This document shows, piece by piece, positions 47,533 through 59,164 of a stretch of 64,000 nucleotides of DNA. A program made the position numbers and the translations under genes. The stretch lies in assembly GCF_964026455.1 (NCBI RefSeq), contig NZ_OZ032152.1:186001-250000 (forward strand). The letters are read 5' to 3'. How positions within the stretch are numbered: the stretch's first letter is position 1; each line of letters begins with the position of its first letter. Source of the stretch: Rickettsia endosymbiont of Lasioglossum villosulum. GTDB lineage: Bacteria; Pseudomonadota; Alphaproteobacteria; Rickettsiales; Rickettsiaceae. The notes beneath the pieces are model-generated. The model did no database searches. It was not told the DNA's origin and saw only the letters and a program-made list of their open reading frames with translations.

Positions 47533-49059
47533 TTACTCAAACCTTGGAAATACTATAACCGGTTCTAGAATATCGCTAGCTGGTGTTAAAGCAAACTCAA
47601 GCGATAAATGCTTAAATAAACGCTCTTCTGCGTTTACCCCTAGCTGATCAAGCATTTTACCAGCAGAACTTGGCATAAAAGCCTGAAGCATTATGGCGAT
47701 ATAACGCAAAGTTTCTAGCAGAGCATATAACACCTCTAGCATTTTCTCAGGGTCTGTTTTTTTCAAATTCCAAGGAGCTTCGCTATCAATATAAATATTT
47801 GCTTCTTCGGCTAAATTAATAATATTATCAAGAATCTTGTTAATTTCGGTTTTTTCCATTAGCAGAATATTCTGTTTAGCAGAGTTAATTGCTGTTTTTA
47901 AAAGCGGTAACTCATATATTTTATTAATTGCATCTTGCGTGATTGCCGGCACTTTACCATCATTATTTTTATAAACAAAAGAAGTAGTACGTTGCAATAA
48001 ATTACCGATCTTATTGGATAATTCGCTATTAATACGGGTAATTAGATTGCTGCGGGCAAAGTTACCATCTGCTCCAAATGTTATCTCACGCATTAAAAAA
48101 TATCTAACCTGATCAACACCAAACTCTTCTATCAGCTTAATCGGATCAATGGTATTCCCAAGTGATTTAGAAATTTTCTGTCCCTCATTAGTCCACCAAC
48201 CATGTGCCATAATTGTCTTAGGCAGTGGAACTTCAGCAGCCATTAAGAAAGCAGGCCAATAAACGGCATGGAAACGTAGAATATCTTTGCCGACTACCTG
48301 TAAATTTGCTGGCCAAAACTTGCCGTAATTGCTATTTTGATCAGGATAACCAAGGGCTGAGATATAATTAGCAAGTGCATCAAGCCATACATAAATCACG
48401 TGCTTATTATCGTTTGGGACTTTGATACCCCAGTTAAAAGTGGTGCGTGATACGGACAAATCTTTTAGACCTGACTTAACAAAGCTGATGACCTCGTTAC
48501 GTCTTGATATAGGTCTGATAAAATCAGGGTTTAGCTTATAAAACTCAAGCAATTTATCTTGCCATTTTGAAAGATTAAAGAAATAGCTAGGTTCTTTAAC
48601 CCATTCCACAGTTGCACCGGTTGGGGCTAATTTGTCCGCTGTTAGCTCAGATTCATCATAAAAAGCTTCATCACGAACGGCATACCAGCCCTCATAAAAA
48701 CCCTCATAAATAAAGCCGTTATCTAGTAATTTCTGCCAAAACATAGCTACTGCTTTTTTATGCCTTTCTTCCGTTGTTCTGATAAAATCATCATTTGAAA
48801 TATGCATGGCAGTCATAAGATGACGAAAACTTTGAGAAGTCTGATCAGTAAATTTTTGCGGATCAATATTTTTATTAATAGCAGCTTTTTCTACTTTCTG
48901 CCCATGTTCATCAGTGCCTGTTAAAAACATGACTTCACGACCGCTAAGACGCATAAAGCGGGCAATCACGTCACTTGCAACGCTGGTATAAGCATGCCCA
49001 ATATGCGGGACATCATTAACATAATATATGGGAGTGGTAATATAATAGGTATTATTCAT
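47533..49059 (-). CDS. metG: methionyl-tRNA synthetase
   Basis: Charges tRNA-Met with methionine. 508 residues, a class I synthetase. The HIGH-like motif is HIGHAYTS near residue 20, the KMSKS-like motif [13 protein letters not shown] near 295, and [14 protein letters not shown] starts the protein. No zinc-knuckle Cys set is obvious, as in the short MetG2-type enzymes, and there is no C-terminal tRNA-binding extension. It overlaps the upstream tmk by 4 bases, so the two are coupled. Confidence 0.95.
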   Translation of the reverse strand: MNNTYYITTPIYYVNDVPHIGHAYTSVASDVIARFMRLSGREVMFLTGTDEHGQKVEKAAINKNIDPQKFTDQTSQSFRHLMTAMHISNDDFIRTTEERHKKAVAMFWQKLLDNGFIYEGFYEGWYAVRDEAFYDESELTADKLAPTGATVEWVKEPSYFFNLSKWQDKLLEFYKLNPDFIRPISRRNEVISFVKSGLKDLSVSRTTFNWGIKVPNDNKHVIYVWLDALANYISALGYPDQNSNYGKFWPANLQVVGKDILRFHAVYWPAFLMAAEVPLPKTIMAHGWWTNEGQKISKSLGNTIDPIKLIEEFGVDQVRYFLMREITFGADGNFARSNLITRINSELSNKIGNLLQRTTSFVYKNNDGKVPAITQDAINKIYELPLLKTAINSAKQNILLMEKTEINKILDNIINLAEEANIYIDSEAPWNLKKTDPEKMLEVLYALLETLRYIAIMLQAFMPSSAGKMLDQLGVNAEERLFKHLSLEFALTPASDILEPVIVFPRFE

Positions 49060-49676
49060 ATTAAATTTAAGTGTTTTTTTATTAACTTGTGTACTTGCGT
49101 AGGATCAAGATCGGAAGCCTTAATTGTTACTATTCTCTCAGGAAATTTTTTACTTAATCCTTTAAAGCAATCATAAATTTTATTGTAAAAATCTAACCCT
49201 CTTACGTCAAATTTATTGCTCATATTTCGTGAATTTACCCGCTCAATGGCAATAGAAGATTCTACATCAATAAAAAAGGTAATGTCCGGCATAAGAGGCG
49301 GCATTAAGTCTTTGTACAGATTATATACGAGTTCTATACCGTTTTCTAGCTCTAATCCTTGATAGCAGGCTGTTGAGTCAATAAACCGGTCGCATATTAC
49401 TATTTTCCCTGCCTGTAAAGCCGGTATAATTTTTTTTACCATATGGTCATAACGTGCTGCCATAGCTTGCAGTAGTTCAGACATCGGCAGTAGATCGGTA
49501 TGCACTAGGATCTCACGCATCTTTTCTGCTACGCTAGTGCCGCCAACTTCACGGGTTAAAATTACGGGAATATTTTGGGATTTTAGATATTCGTATAACA
49601 TTTGACATTGGGTAGATTTGCCAATTCCTTCCCCTCCCTCAAAAGTGATAAATGTTCCTTGTTTCAATTTGCTCAT
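49056..49676 (-). CDS. tmk: thymidylate kinase
   Basis: Phosphorylates dTMP to dTDP. 206 residues from the ATG at 49676 ([14 protein letters not shown]); an upstream TTG in frame would add three residues. P-loop GGEGIGKST lies near residue 15, the DR motif in [13 protein letters not shown] near 95, and the lid region ([14 protein letters not shown]) near 150. The overlap with metG suggests one operon. Confidence 0.94.
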   Translation of the reverse strand: MSKLKQGTFITFEGGEGIGKSTQCQMLYEYLKSQNIPVILTREVGGTSVAEKMREILVHTDLLPMSELLQAMAARYDHMVKKIIPALQAGKIVICDRFIDSTACYQGLELENGIELVYNLYKDLMPPLMPDITFFIDVESSIAIERVNSRNMSNKFDVRGLDFYNKIYDCFKGLSKKFPERIVTIKASDLDPTQVHKLIKKHLNLI

Positions 49677-49815
49677 TAATTGCAATTATTTTTAACTATA
49701 ACTTTCTAATAATATCTTTTAAAAAAATATTTACAAGGATTGTATATCGCTAATAAATGAAAAGTGGATAGAGTAGTTTATACGTCGAGTATATGCTTTT
49801 TTCAAGGTAGAAAAA

Positions 49816-50214
49816 TTACACCCCTAAAGTTTTTTTGCCTTTAGTTTGCTCTTGCTCTACAGATTGAGTATGGGATTTGGCATGAGGGATCGCCAGATCA
49901 ACTATATGTTCATAGCGTGCTCCGTTTTCAAGTAAAACACGACCACATTTATTCACTAAAGTTATATCATCTTTAGTAAATTTATTGAGAATAGTTTCTG
50001 TAATGTCATAAAGAAATTTCCAAGATAATTCTATTCGTTCTTGTAAGGTGAGTTTTTTATTATCCTGATTTTTGTTATTAAGAGCAAAAGTTTCCTCAGA
50101 ATTATTTTCTCCAGAAGTCGTAATATTTTTTTTACGTGATGCTGTTTTATATATTAAATATATTACTAATACTAATAAACATCCTATAGCAATTAAAATA
50201 TGAGTATTAAGCAC
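49816..50214 (-). CDS. DUF2660-type membrane-anchored protein
   Basis: 132 residues. One N-terminal membrane helix (about 5-22, HILIAIGCLLVLVIYLIY) is followed by a basic stretch and a soluble domain (LTLQERIELSWKFLYDITETILNKF; VLLENGARYEHIVDLAIPH). I recall this as a rickettsial family (DUF2660) of unknown function. It overlaps the next upstream gene by 8 bases, and the three genes 49816-51434 form one cluster on the minus strand. Confidence 0.65.
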   Translation of the reverse strand: MLNTHILIAIGCLLVLVIYLIYKTASRKKNITTSGENNSEETFALNNKNQDNKKLTLQERIELSWKFLYDITETILNKFTKDDITLVNKCGRVLLENGARYEHIVDLAIPHAKSHTQSVEQEQTKGKKTLGV

Positions 50215-51190
50215 TTTTTGACCTGCCTTGTGTTTGATTTAAGTTTTGTGATTTGGAAAGCACTGTAATTATTGCCTTACCTACTTTAACTAACTCTGCT
50301 ACCTCAGGAGCTAATTTAGCTATTGTTAAAATCGGCTTAGGTATTAGGTTAGTTGTTATTATCCCGCTTATAACGCTTTCTAATTTTTGTCCCCCTGGTA
50401 TTACTCCTGCTATTTTTTTCACATCACTTGCAATTTTGGTAGCTGCTTCTGCTGCTTTAAATAAAGAAGTTATTTTATCAACAAAAGGAGTTTCAGGGTT
50501 TGCTGCTTTTAATAATTCTGTTTTTGTACTATTTAATCTATCACTAATAGTATTTTTGATGGAATGCAATTTTTCATCTTTTATCTCTTCAGGAAGTGCT
50601 TTTTCTACATCACTTTTTATTTTTGATATTTTTTCTTCTACCTCTTTAGTAGTTTGCGGTATAGCTTTGTTAGCTTCTATCACGTAATCTAACGATGATT
50701 CATTATTAGGATTTTTTGCTATTTTAATTACTTTCTCAATAGATTCTTTTGATATTTCTGAAACTTTTGAAATTTCAATAATTTTCTTAACAGGATCTTT
50801 GGATATTTCTGAAATTTCGGCAACTTGTTCAGCTTTTTTATAAACGTCCTTAAGGTTTTTATTATCCTTTATTTCTTGTTGCATATTTTTAATATCGTTA
50901 TGCCATTTTTTTATTTTTGGCAATAGTTTTTCATGGTCGATGAGATTATTGACTTTTTCAAGTATACCGCTTGCTTTTATGAACGTTGAAAGAATAGGTA
51001 GTTGAGTTGCAATTACAGTAATTAATATATTTTCTAATGATGTTATAATTTTCTTAGAAGCACCAGGATAAACTTCATCTAATTCTTTTTGAAATTTTAG
51101 AACTTGTTCTAAAACACTTAAACATTTTTCTACGATAATTCCGTCAAATAGAAATATATCTTTTGTCTTTAACTGATCTTGATAATTCAC
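50207..51190 (-). CDS. helical protein of unknown function, possibly the continuation of the next gene
   Basis: 327 residues, with a GTG start at 51190 only. Predicted helical and Lys/Glu/Ile-rich, with a repeated motif EISEISKDPVKKIIEISKVSEISKES at about 125-150 and a hydrophobic region near 55-75. The tail (KPILTIAKLAPEVAELVK, ending GRSKSA) resembles the end of the 590-residue protein at 36-37.7 kb. The upstream 96-residue frame overlaps its first 47 bases in another frame, so the two may be one frameshifted gene. Confidence 0.6.
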   Translation of the reverse strand: MNYQDQLKTKDIFLFDGIIVEKCLSVLEQVLKFQKELDEVYPGASKKIITSLENILITVIATQLPILSTFIKASGILEKVNNLIDHEKLLPKIKKWHNDIKNMQQEIKDNKNLKDVYKKAEQVAEISEISKDPVKKIIEISKVSEISKESIEKVIKIAKNPNNESSLDYVIEANKAIPQTTKEVEEKISKIKSDVEKALPEEIKDEKLHSIKNTISDRLNSTKTELLKAANPETPFVDKITSLFKAAEAATKIASDVKKIAGVIPGGQKLESVISGIITTNLIPKPILTIAKLAPEVAELVKVGKAIITVLSKSQNLNQTQGRSKSA

Positions 51191-51434
51191 TAAGAGATGT
51201 TTTTACTGTTTTGTTAAAAAGTTTTTCTATCTTCTCTAAATCTAAATTTTCAGTTTGTGCTAATTCTTTTAAGGAGCTTTTTAAAATAATAAGAATATTA
51301 GCTTCTAAATCTTTTATATTAGTTTTTAAAGAACCAGAAAAACTATTTAGTCTTTTTAAAAGGTTTAATAACTCTGTTTCTTGTTCTTTACTTAAACCAA
51401 CAAACTGAGAAAAATCTATTAGAGTTTTAGGCAT
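51144..51434 (-). CDS. short helical protein, possible 5' part of a frameshifted gene
   Basis: 96 residues with an ATG start, MPKTLIDFSQFVGLSKEQETE. Predicted helical with heptad-like LNLLKRLNSFSGSLKTNIKDLE and LDLEKIEKLFNKTVKTSLSEL. No known family. It ends KDKRYISI in a frame one base off from the downstream gene, whose first residues (FLFDGIIVEKCLSVLEQVL) would follow naturally. Either two overlapping genes or one broken gene of about 420 residues. Confidence 0.55.
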   Translation of the reverse strand: MPKTLIDFSQFVGLSKEQETELLNLLKRLNSFSGSLKTNIKDLEANILIILKSSLKELAQTENLDLEKIEKLFNKTVKTSLSELSRSVKDKRYISI

Positions 51435-51646
51435 ATATGTTATTTATTATCAATTATTAATTAATTGTAACGCTTTGTGTAGAAAAATGAAATATAAAAT
51501 AGTTATCATTGCCCTTAGAATTAATTTTTGTTATATTACGTGCTAACATTGTTACATAGTATTATATTATCTAACTTAAAAATAGCTATATTCTTGAAAG
51601 ATTAAACTAATCTTACTACCATATTACCAACTCATTTAAAAAATTT

Positions 51647-53008
51647 ATGCGTAAGTTAACTATATTTATTTTCTCATTATTACTAACTTCTCCCGTTATT
51701 GCAATAGATTTGCAAGAAGCTTTAACAGAAGGGTATAAAAATAACAATGATCTGAAGACTGCAAGAGTTAAATTTGTTAATTCTATTGAGCAATTTCCTC
51801 AAGCTTTTTCAGGATTTATGCCTAATGCAGCGTTGAGTGTTAACAGAAATAATAGTAAAACCAAATATGCTAGGAGATATGCTCAACAACTTAACAGCCC
51901 CCCGGAAGTAGATAATAATCAAGCGACAGTGGTAATTGAACAATCTTTATTTAATGGTGGTTCAGATGTTGCTGCTCTTAGATCTGCACAGGCAGCTTTT
52001 AGATCGTCACGTGGTCAATATTATTCTAGTGAGCAAAAAGTATTATTAGATTTAATCACCGCTTATCTTGATTATTTTGAAAGTAAAGAGAAATATGATA
52101 TTTCAGAAAGTAGAGTTCGTACTAATATCCAACAAGTAAACACTGTAGAAGAAAAATTAAGGCTTGGTGAAGCAACTGAGATAGATATAGCAACTGCAAG
52201 AGCAGGGCTTGCAGCAGCAGAAACGAATAAGCTAACCGCTTATGCTGATTTCCAAGCAAAAAAAGCAAACTTTATTAGGGTATTCGGTATAGAACCTACT
52301 GATATAGCTATGCCTATTTTACCTCAAGGATTGCCAAATTCATTAGATGAGCTAACAAAAAGAGCTGTTAATTTAAATCCTGATATTAATTCAGCAAGAC
52401 ATAGCGTAACTTCAGCAAAAGCACAAGAGTTAGTAGAAAAGGGAAAATTATTGCCGCAAGTAAGTGTAAAATTGCAATCTGGTAGAACTAATTATAATCC
52501 GCAAAATTTAAACACTGAGCAAATAAATACTAGAAATGTTACTACTACGTTATCTGTTAATGTTCCTATTTATCCAAATGGAGGAGCTCAATATTCAAAA
52601 ATTAGATCAGCTAAAAATCAAACAAGAAATAGTGCGATACAGCTTGATGGTGCAATAAGACAAGTGCAGGCGTATGTTATAAGTATATGGGAGGGTTTTG
52701 AAGCAGCAAAATCTCGTATTATTGCAGCAGATCAAGGAGTAGCGGCAGCTCAGATATCTTATGATGGTACAGTACAAGAGGAAATAGTAGGTTCTAAAAC
52801 AATGTTAGATGTTTTAAGTGCTGAAGAAAAGCTCTATGATGCAAAAATAACACGTGTTGATGCTTATAAAGCCTCTATACTTACTGCATATCAAATGAAA
52901 TCATTAACTGGTGAGTTAACTGCTCAAAGTTTAAAGCTTAAGGTAAAATACTTCAGTCCTGAAGAGGAATTTAAGACTATTAAAAAGAAAATGTTTATAG
53001 GTTTCTAA
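51647..53008 (+). CDS. tolC: TolC-family outer-membrane efflux protein
   Basis: 453 residues. A signal peptide (MRKLTIFIFSLLLTSPVIA) is followed by the two-fold TolC repeat of helical hairpins: IDLQEALTEGYKNNNDLK and later SLDELTKRAVNLNPDINSARH. The motif RLGEATEIDIATARAGLAAAE is conserved in the family. TolC trimers form a tunnel across outer membrane and periplasm for drug efflux or type I secretion; in rickettsiae it has been linked to secretion of ankyrin proteins. The next gene starts with the base after the stop codon. Confidence 0.93.
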   Translation: MRKLTIFIFSLLLTSPVIAIDLQEALTEGYKNNNDLKTARVKFVNSIEQFPQAFSGFMPNAALSVNRNNSKTKYARRYAQQLNSPPEVDNNQATVVIEQSLFNGGSDVAALRSAQAAFRSSRGQYYSSEQKVLLDLITAYLDYFESKEKYDISESRVRTNIQQVNTVEEKLRLGEATEIDIATARAGLAAAETNKLTAYADFQAKKANFIRVFGIEPTDIAMPILPQGLPNSLDELTKRAVNLNPDINSARHSVTSAKAQELVEKGKLLPQVSVKLQSGRTNYNPQNLNTEQINTRNVTTTLSVNVPIYPNGGAQYSKIRSAKNQTRNSAIQLDGAIRQVQAYVISIWEGFEAAKSRIIAADQGVAAAQISYDGTVQEEIVGSKTMLDVLSAEEKLYDAKITRVDAYKASILTAYQMKSLTGELTAQSLKLKVKYFSPEEEFKTIKKKMFIGF

Positions 53009-53383
53009 GTGAGTAAGGAAAGCCAAGATATGTCGATAGAAGACATTCTAAAATCTGTTAAAGGAGTAATTAACGAGCGTAAAAATTTAAACAATGAGGA
53101 CGAAGATATACTTGAGTTAACAGAAATAATAGACCAAGATGAAGAGGAGCTAATATCAACTAAATCTGCTGAAAAAGTAAATGATATTTTAAAAGATTTC
53201 ACCTCAACTATTAAAGATAAAAATTTAGATAATAATGTTTCATCTAAAAATGCTCTTGAAGAATTAGTAATCGAAATGCTAAAGCCGGAACTTAAAACAT
53301 GGCTTGATAAAAACCTACCTTCGCTTGTAAAAGAATTAGTAGAGAGTGAAATAAAAAAATTAGTACAAAATAGTAGGAAGTAG
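53009..53383 (+). CDS. popZ: PopZ-like polar organizing protein (DUF2497)
   Basis: 124 residues with a GTG start directly after the tolC stop; an internal ATG at residue 8 is an alternative. The N-terminal motif SIEDILKSVKGVI is the partner-binding helix of PopZ. A Glu/Asp-rich middle follows (NNEDEDILELTEIIDQDEEE), then the C-terminal oligomerisation region (NALEELVIEMLKPELKTWLDKNLPSLVKELV). In Caulobacter PopZ forms a polar microdomain that anchors the chromosome origin. A similar role here is inferred. Confidence 0.88.
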   Translation: MSKESQDMSIEDILKSVKGVINERKNLNNEDEDILELTEIIDQDEEELISTKSAEKVNDILKDFTSTIKDKNLDNNVSSKNALEELVIEMLKPELKTWLDKNLPSLVKELVESEIKKLVQNSRK

Positions 53384-53399
53384 AGAATGTTAGGTTAAG

Positions 53400-53497
53400 C
53401 GTCATTGCGAGGAGAAACGTAGTTTCGACGTGGCAATCTTGTTAAACATCCTGTAATTGCACACGTACAAAAATTACAGTTTTTCCTCGCAATGACG
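53400..53497. repeat. RPE-type palindromic element
   Basis: CGTCATTGCGAGGAGAAACG... to ...TTTCCTCGCAATGACG, 98 bp. The inner arms are eroded (GGCAATCTTG against CTGTAATTGC). It lies between popZ and the Pro-rich ankyrin gene. Confidence 0.8.
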
Positions 53498-53568
53498 GAA
53501 AAATTGAGCCACGCAGGTAAAGCTGCTACAAGATGATAAACTCAAATAACTATTTAATAGGGAAATAT

Positions 53569-55566
53569 ATGTTAAATAAATTATGCAGGATATTATTTTT
53601 TATAAGTCTATCCCTAGTTGCGTTGCAAAGCTATGCTGCTGCACCGCCGCCATTACCTATGCCATCACAAAATTCTGATATAAAAAGCAAAGATGAGCAG
53701 CCTACTTCTGACTCTAGATCATCTATGTCCATTTTTGATAAGATTAAACAATTTTTCCATAAATCACCAAAAAAAGCTCCATTGCCTAACCCGCAAGCAC
53801 AACAAGATAAGCCAAGTGATAAATTAGTTTCACAAGAATCTAACAAAAACGAAGTACAATTGCCTAATGCAAGCAATGAAACTCATCAAACTGATACAAA
53901 CTTAGTTTCACATAATGATACAAATAGCGAGAAAGAGGCATCTGAGCCTTTTATAGATATGGGTAGTGCAACACTGTCTAGTGCAAGCAATCAGACTCAT
54001 CAAGCTAATGCAAATTTAGCTTCACATAATGATACAAATAATGAGAAAGAAGCATCTGAGCCTTTTATAGATATGGGTAGTGCAACACTGCCTAGTGCAA
54101 GTAATCAGACTCATCAAACTAATATGAATTTAGCTTCACATAGTGATACGAATAGTGAAAAAGAAGCATCTGAGCCTTTTATAGATATGGGTAATGCAAC
54201 ATTGCCTAGTGCAAGCAATCAGACTCATCAAACTAATACGAATTTAGCTTCTCATGATGATACAAAAGATGTGGCATCTTCTAATAACAAAGAAGCAAAT
54301 AGTACGCCTTTGCCTAATACTGCAAATAATGAAGAAACACAGCCCGAGCTTAAAGTAGCTGGATCTCTTATATCTAATCCACCTCTTCGTCCAGGCAGCT
54401 ATGTAGTACCACCTGCACCACGTACCCAAGTATATCAACCTATTGCTCTGCCACCTACGCATCAATATATAAAGCTTACTCCTCCACCAGAGGCGAATGA
54501 ACAGCAAGATAATGTAACTGCACCGCCCCCTCCTCAAGTGGTAGCACCAACAGTAATGCCAGCTACTCCTGTTCCTGTAGTTAATCAGCCTACAGCAAGT
54601 GACGTAGTAACACCGCCAGTAACAACTCCTGCACCTGTACCGGCAACACCATCTACGCCTAATACGCCTGTACCTACAGTTAATCAACCGACAGCACCAA
54701 CTGCACCTAGTAATACGCCTATACCAGCGGTACAGCCTGTAGTTCCGCCTGCAACAATGCCAACTACAACCGATTCTTCAGCCAAAACTGATAATTCGAA
54801 AGAAACATTTACTGCCGATGTAAATTCGCCGAAAAAACAAGATTGGAATACTCCATTAAAACCTGTTGAAGTGTTATCTGCAAATCAGAATCAAGGTTCT
54901 AATAATACTAATGCTGCTAACAATTCAGCTCCAGCTAATCAAAAACAGGTACAACCACAAAATACAAGCACTCCAGTAAGTTCTTCAAATGTAGTTGTTA
55001 AGAAGCAAGATAATATCGTTAATACAGAACTAACGGAATCAGCAACGAAATTTGCTAAAGACGAAAGCCAAATGTTATTATTACCTGATGATGATATTAT
55101 ACTTGGTAAGTTAACCGAGCAGGCTACTTTAGATCAGATGGATATATATTCATATATTAAGCTATTCCAGAAAAAAGCAGAATGGATAGCAAATGCTGAT
55201 AGAAGAAAAGCTGTAGAAAGTTTCGTTAAATATGACAACGATCTAAATAAGAAAAAAGATATTACCGCTACCTTATCTTATTGTAGTGCAATAGATAACT
55301 CTTTTAGAGCAATCGATAGAAATAACCTTTCTAAATTACGTGTTTTACTTGATGTTTACCCTATATTACAAGAAAAAAATAATAAAGGTGATACATTACT
55401 TACTGCTGCTGTTTATAAAGATAATTATTATCTAGCAAAATATTTAGTAATACGCGGCATAAAAATTTCTACTTTAAACTCTGAATGTCAATATCCTCTA
55501 GATATCGCCATAGCACGTGGAAACACTAATATAGCGTGTATGCTGACCAAAGCTAAGGGTTACTAA
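53569..55566 (+). CDS. exported Pro-rich protein with tandem repeats and C-terminal ankyrin repeats
   Basis: 665 residues from MLNKLCRILFFISLSLVALQ, a signal peptide; an ATG 12 codons earlier would hide it. The order is: Pro-rich start, a Ser/Asn/Thr/Glu-rich block with 38-residue tandem repeats (about 100-235), a long Pro/Val/Thr-rich stretch (about 270-420), an Asn/Gln-rich linker, then a folded helical domain. The last about 90 residues hold two ankyrin-like repeats (NNKGDTLLTAAVYKDNYYLAKYLV; QYPLDIAIARGNTNIACML). The low-complexity regions suggest a surface or secreted protein. Homology is limited to the ankyrin part; the function is unknown. Confidence 0.78.
   Translation: MLNKLCRILFFISLSLVALQSYAAAPPPLPMPSQNSDIKSKDEQPTSDSRSSMSIFDKIKQFFHKSPKKAPLPNPQAQQDKPSDKLVSQESNKNEVQLPNASNETHQTDTNLVSHNDTNSEKEASEPFIDMGSATLSSASNQTHQANANLASHNDTNNEKEASEPFIDMGSATLPSASNQTHQTNMNLASHSDTNSEKEASEPFIDMGNATLPSASNQTHQTNTNLASHDDTKDVASSNNKEANSTPLPNTANNEETQPELKVAGSLISNPPLRPGSYVVPPAPRTQVYQPIALPPTHQYIKLTPPPEANEQQDNVTAPPPPQVVAPTVMPATPVPVVNQPTASDVVTPPVTTPAPVPATPSTPNTPVPTVNQPTAPTAPSNTPIPAVQPVVPPATMPTTTDSSAKTDNSKETFTADVNSPKKQDWNTPLKPVEVLSANQNQGSNNTNAANNSAPANQKQVQPQNTSTPVSSSNVVVKKQDNIVNTELTESATKFAKDESQMLLLPDDDIILGKLTEQATLDQMDIYSYIKLFQKKAEWIANADRRKAVESFVKYDNDLNKKKDITATLSYCSAIDNSFRAIDRNNLSKLRVLLDVYPILQEKNNKGDTLLTAAVYKDNYYLAKYLVIRGIKISTLNSECQYPLDIAIARGNTNIACMLTKAKGY
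53866..54290 (+). repeat. 114-bp tandem repeats in frame
   Basis: A unit of 114 bases (38 codons) recurs at exactly 114-base steps, with the anchor GCAAGCAAT or GCAAGTAAT at 53869, 53983, 54097 and 54211. The last copy is partial. Each unit encodes ASNQTHQ...NLASH.DTN.EKEASEPFIDMG. The copies are very similar at DNA level, so the array is young and likely varies in copy number. Confidence 0.9.
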
Positions 55567-55681
55567 TACTCGTCTTACATTATTATTAATTATATATTTT
55601 CTTCAAACCATAATTGCTTTTCTATACTAAATAGTTTAATTTAAAGAAGTATAAAAAATTCTTTTTTAATCGTAATTCTAA

Positions 55682-57673
<1,992 letters not shown>

Positions 57674-57679
57674 GATAAG

Positions 57680-57778
57680 CGTCATTGCGAGGAGCGAAGC
57701 GACGAAGCAATCTCATGAAGTAGTACAAGACTCCTAAGATTGCTTCGTCGAAGCTTACAGTTTCTCCTCGCAATGACG
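57680..57778. repeat. RPE-type palindromic element between parE and ctpA
   Basis: CGTCATTGCGAGGAGCGAAG... to ...TTTCTCCTCGCAATGACG, 99 bp, with GCAATCTCATG and AAGATTGCTTC inside. It starts four bases past the parE stop and ends about 25 bases before ctpA. Confidence 0.85.
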
Positions 57779-57802
57779 GGATGACAATGAAAATGGAGTA
57801 TT

Positions 57803-59164
57803 ATGTATTTACGTTTAATTATAGCATTATTTTTTACTATAAATTTTGTTTCTGTATTTGCCGCTACTAAAGAAGAAACGAAAGAGCCTCAAAATAAAAT
57901 AACAAACGAAGAAGCTTATAAGCAGTTTCAGGAAATATTTGAACGTGTTGAAAAAGAATACGTAGAAATACCAGATAAACAAAAAATGATAGATGAAGCG
58001 ATTAACGGCATGTTAAATTCGCTTGATCCGCATTCAGGTTATTACACAGGTGAGGATTTTGAAGATATTTTTACATTTACTAAAGGTGAGTTTGGCGGAA
58101 TTGGAGTTACCATAATGTATGATAGCGGGGCTATAAAAATAATATCTCCTATTGATGATTTGCCTGCATTCAAAGCTGGTCTAAAAGGAGGGGATTACAT
58201 AGTTGGGGTGAATAACGAGTTAGTATCTACAATTGGTCCTAACAAAGCCGTGAAAGAAATGCGAGGTACGCCGGGGACTAAAGTTAAATTACTGGTTATA
58301 AAAGCCGATGAGGTAAAACCACAAGATATAGAGCTTACTCGTGAAATAGTGAAAATGAACCCAATAAAAGCACATTTGGAAAAAAATAATATTGCTTATA
58401 TACGTATTATTACTTTTAACGAATCAACAATCTCTGAATTGAAAGCAGCAGTAAAAAAGCTTAAATCTGAAAGTAAAGACGATATTAAAGGTATTATTCT
58501 CGATATACGTAATAATGCAGGAGGTATACTAGAACAGGCAATTGCTGTTAGTGATTACTTTATTGATTCCGGTATAATATTGACGACAAAAGGTAGAGCT
58601 AACTTGATCGATACTGAAACCAAAGCAAATGAGTTTTCACTGAAAGCTCCAAAAGTTCCTATGATAGTCCTGATAAACGGCAATTCTGCTTCAGCTGCGG
58701 AAATAGTAGCAGGAGCGTTGCAAGATCATAAAAGAGCGATAATACTTGGGACTAAATCTTTTGGTAAAGGTTCAGTTCAGGCTTTGACTCAAATTAATCA
58801 AAGAGCAGCTGTAAAACTTACTATCGCTAAATATTACACACCAAGCGGTCGTTCTATTCAAGCAGATGGTATAGAGCCTGATATTATAATTGAACCAGCA
58901 AAAGTAGAATATCCAGAGGTTAAAAAAATAGATAAACGTTTTTCTGAAAGTTCTTTAAAAAATTATTTGAAGAATGATGCCGAAAAAGATAATTCATCCA
59001 AAAATAAAGATAGTAAAAAAGAAACAAAAGATAAAAATAACAAACAAGAAGATAACGAATTATCTGAATTATACAAAAAAGATTACCAATTTGCTCGTGC
59101 TTATGATGTAATTACAGGGTTAATTATTAATAAGAATCTGGAAACAAAAGGGGAAGTTAAATAA
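57803..59164 (+). CDS. ctpA: C-terminal processing peptidase (S41 family)
   Basis: Periplasmic serine protease that trims or degrades proteins from the C-terminus. 453 residues. A signal peptide (MYLRLIIALFFTINFVSVFA) is followed by LDPHSGYYTGEDF, a PDZ domain at about 95-170 (GGIGVTIMYDSGAIKI; GLKGGDYIVGVNNE), then the S41 core with catalytic Ser in GNSASAAEIVAGALQDH and Lys in GTKSFGKGSVQ. A Lys/Asp-rich, low-complexity linker (NKDSKKETKDKNNK) near 400 precedes the short end. Confidence 0.94.
   Translation: MYLRLIIALFFTINFVSVFAATKEETKEPQNKITNEEAYKQFQEIFERVEKEYVEIPDKQKMIDEAINGMLNSLDPHSGYYTGEDFEDIFTFTKGEFGGIGVTIMYDSGAIKIISPIDDLPAFKAGLKGGDYIVGVNNELVSTIGPNKAVKEMRGTPGTKVKLLVIKADEVKPQDIELTREIVKMNPIKAHLEKNNIAYIRIITFNESTISELKAAVKKLKSESKDDIKGIILDIRNNAGGILEQAIAVSDYFIDSGIILTTKGRANLIDTETKANEFSLKAPKVPMIVLINGNSASAAEIVAGALQDHKRAIILGTKSFGKGSVQALTQINQRAAVKLTIAKYYTPSGRSIQADGIEPDIIIEPAKVEYPEVKKIDKRFSESSLKNYLKNDAEKDNSSKNKDSKKETKDKNNKQEDNELSELYKKDYQFARAYDVITGLIINKNLETKGEVK

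Noticed and set aside
47340..47540. 66-codon open frame on the minus strand
   Set aside because: Lies across two repeats and their ends; no family resemblance and no start signal.
54244..54687. 147-codon minus-strand open frame
   Set aside because: Shadow of the Pro-rich region in the opposite strand; Cys/Arg/Tyr-rich composition is an artefact of Pro/Thr codons.
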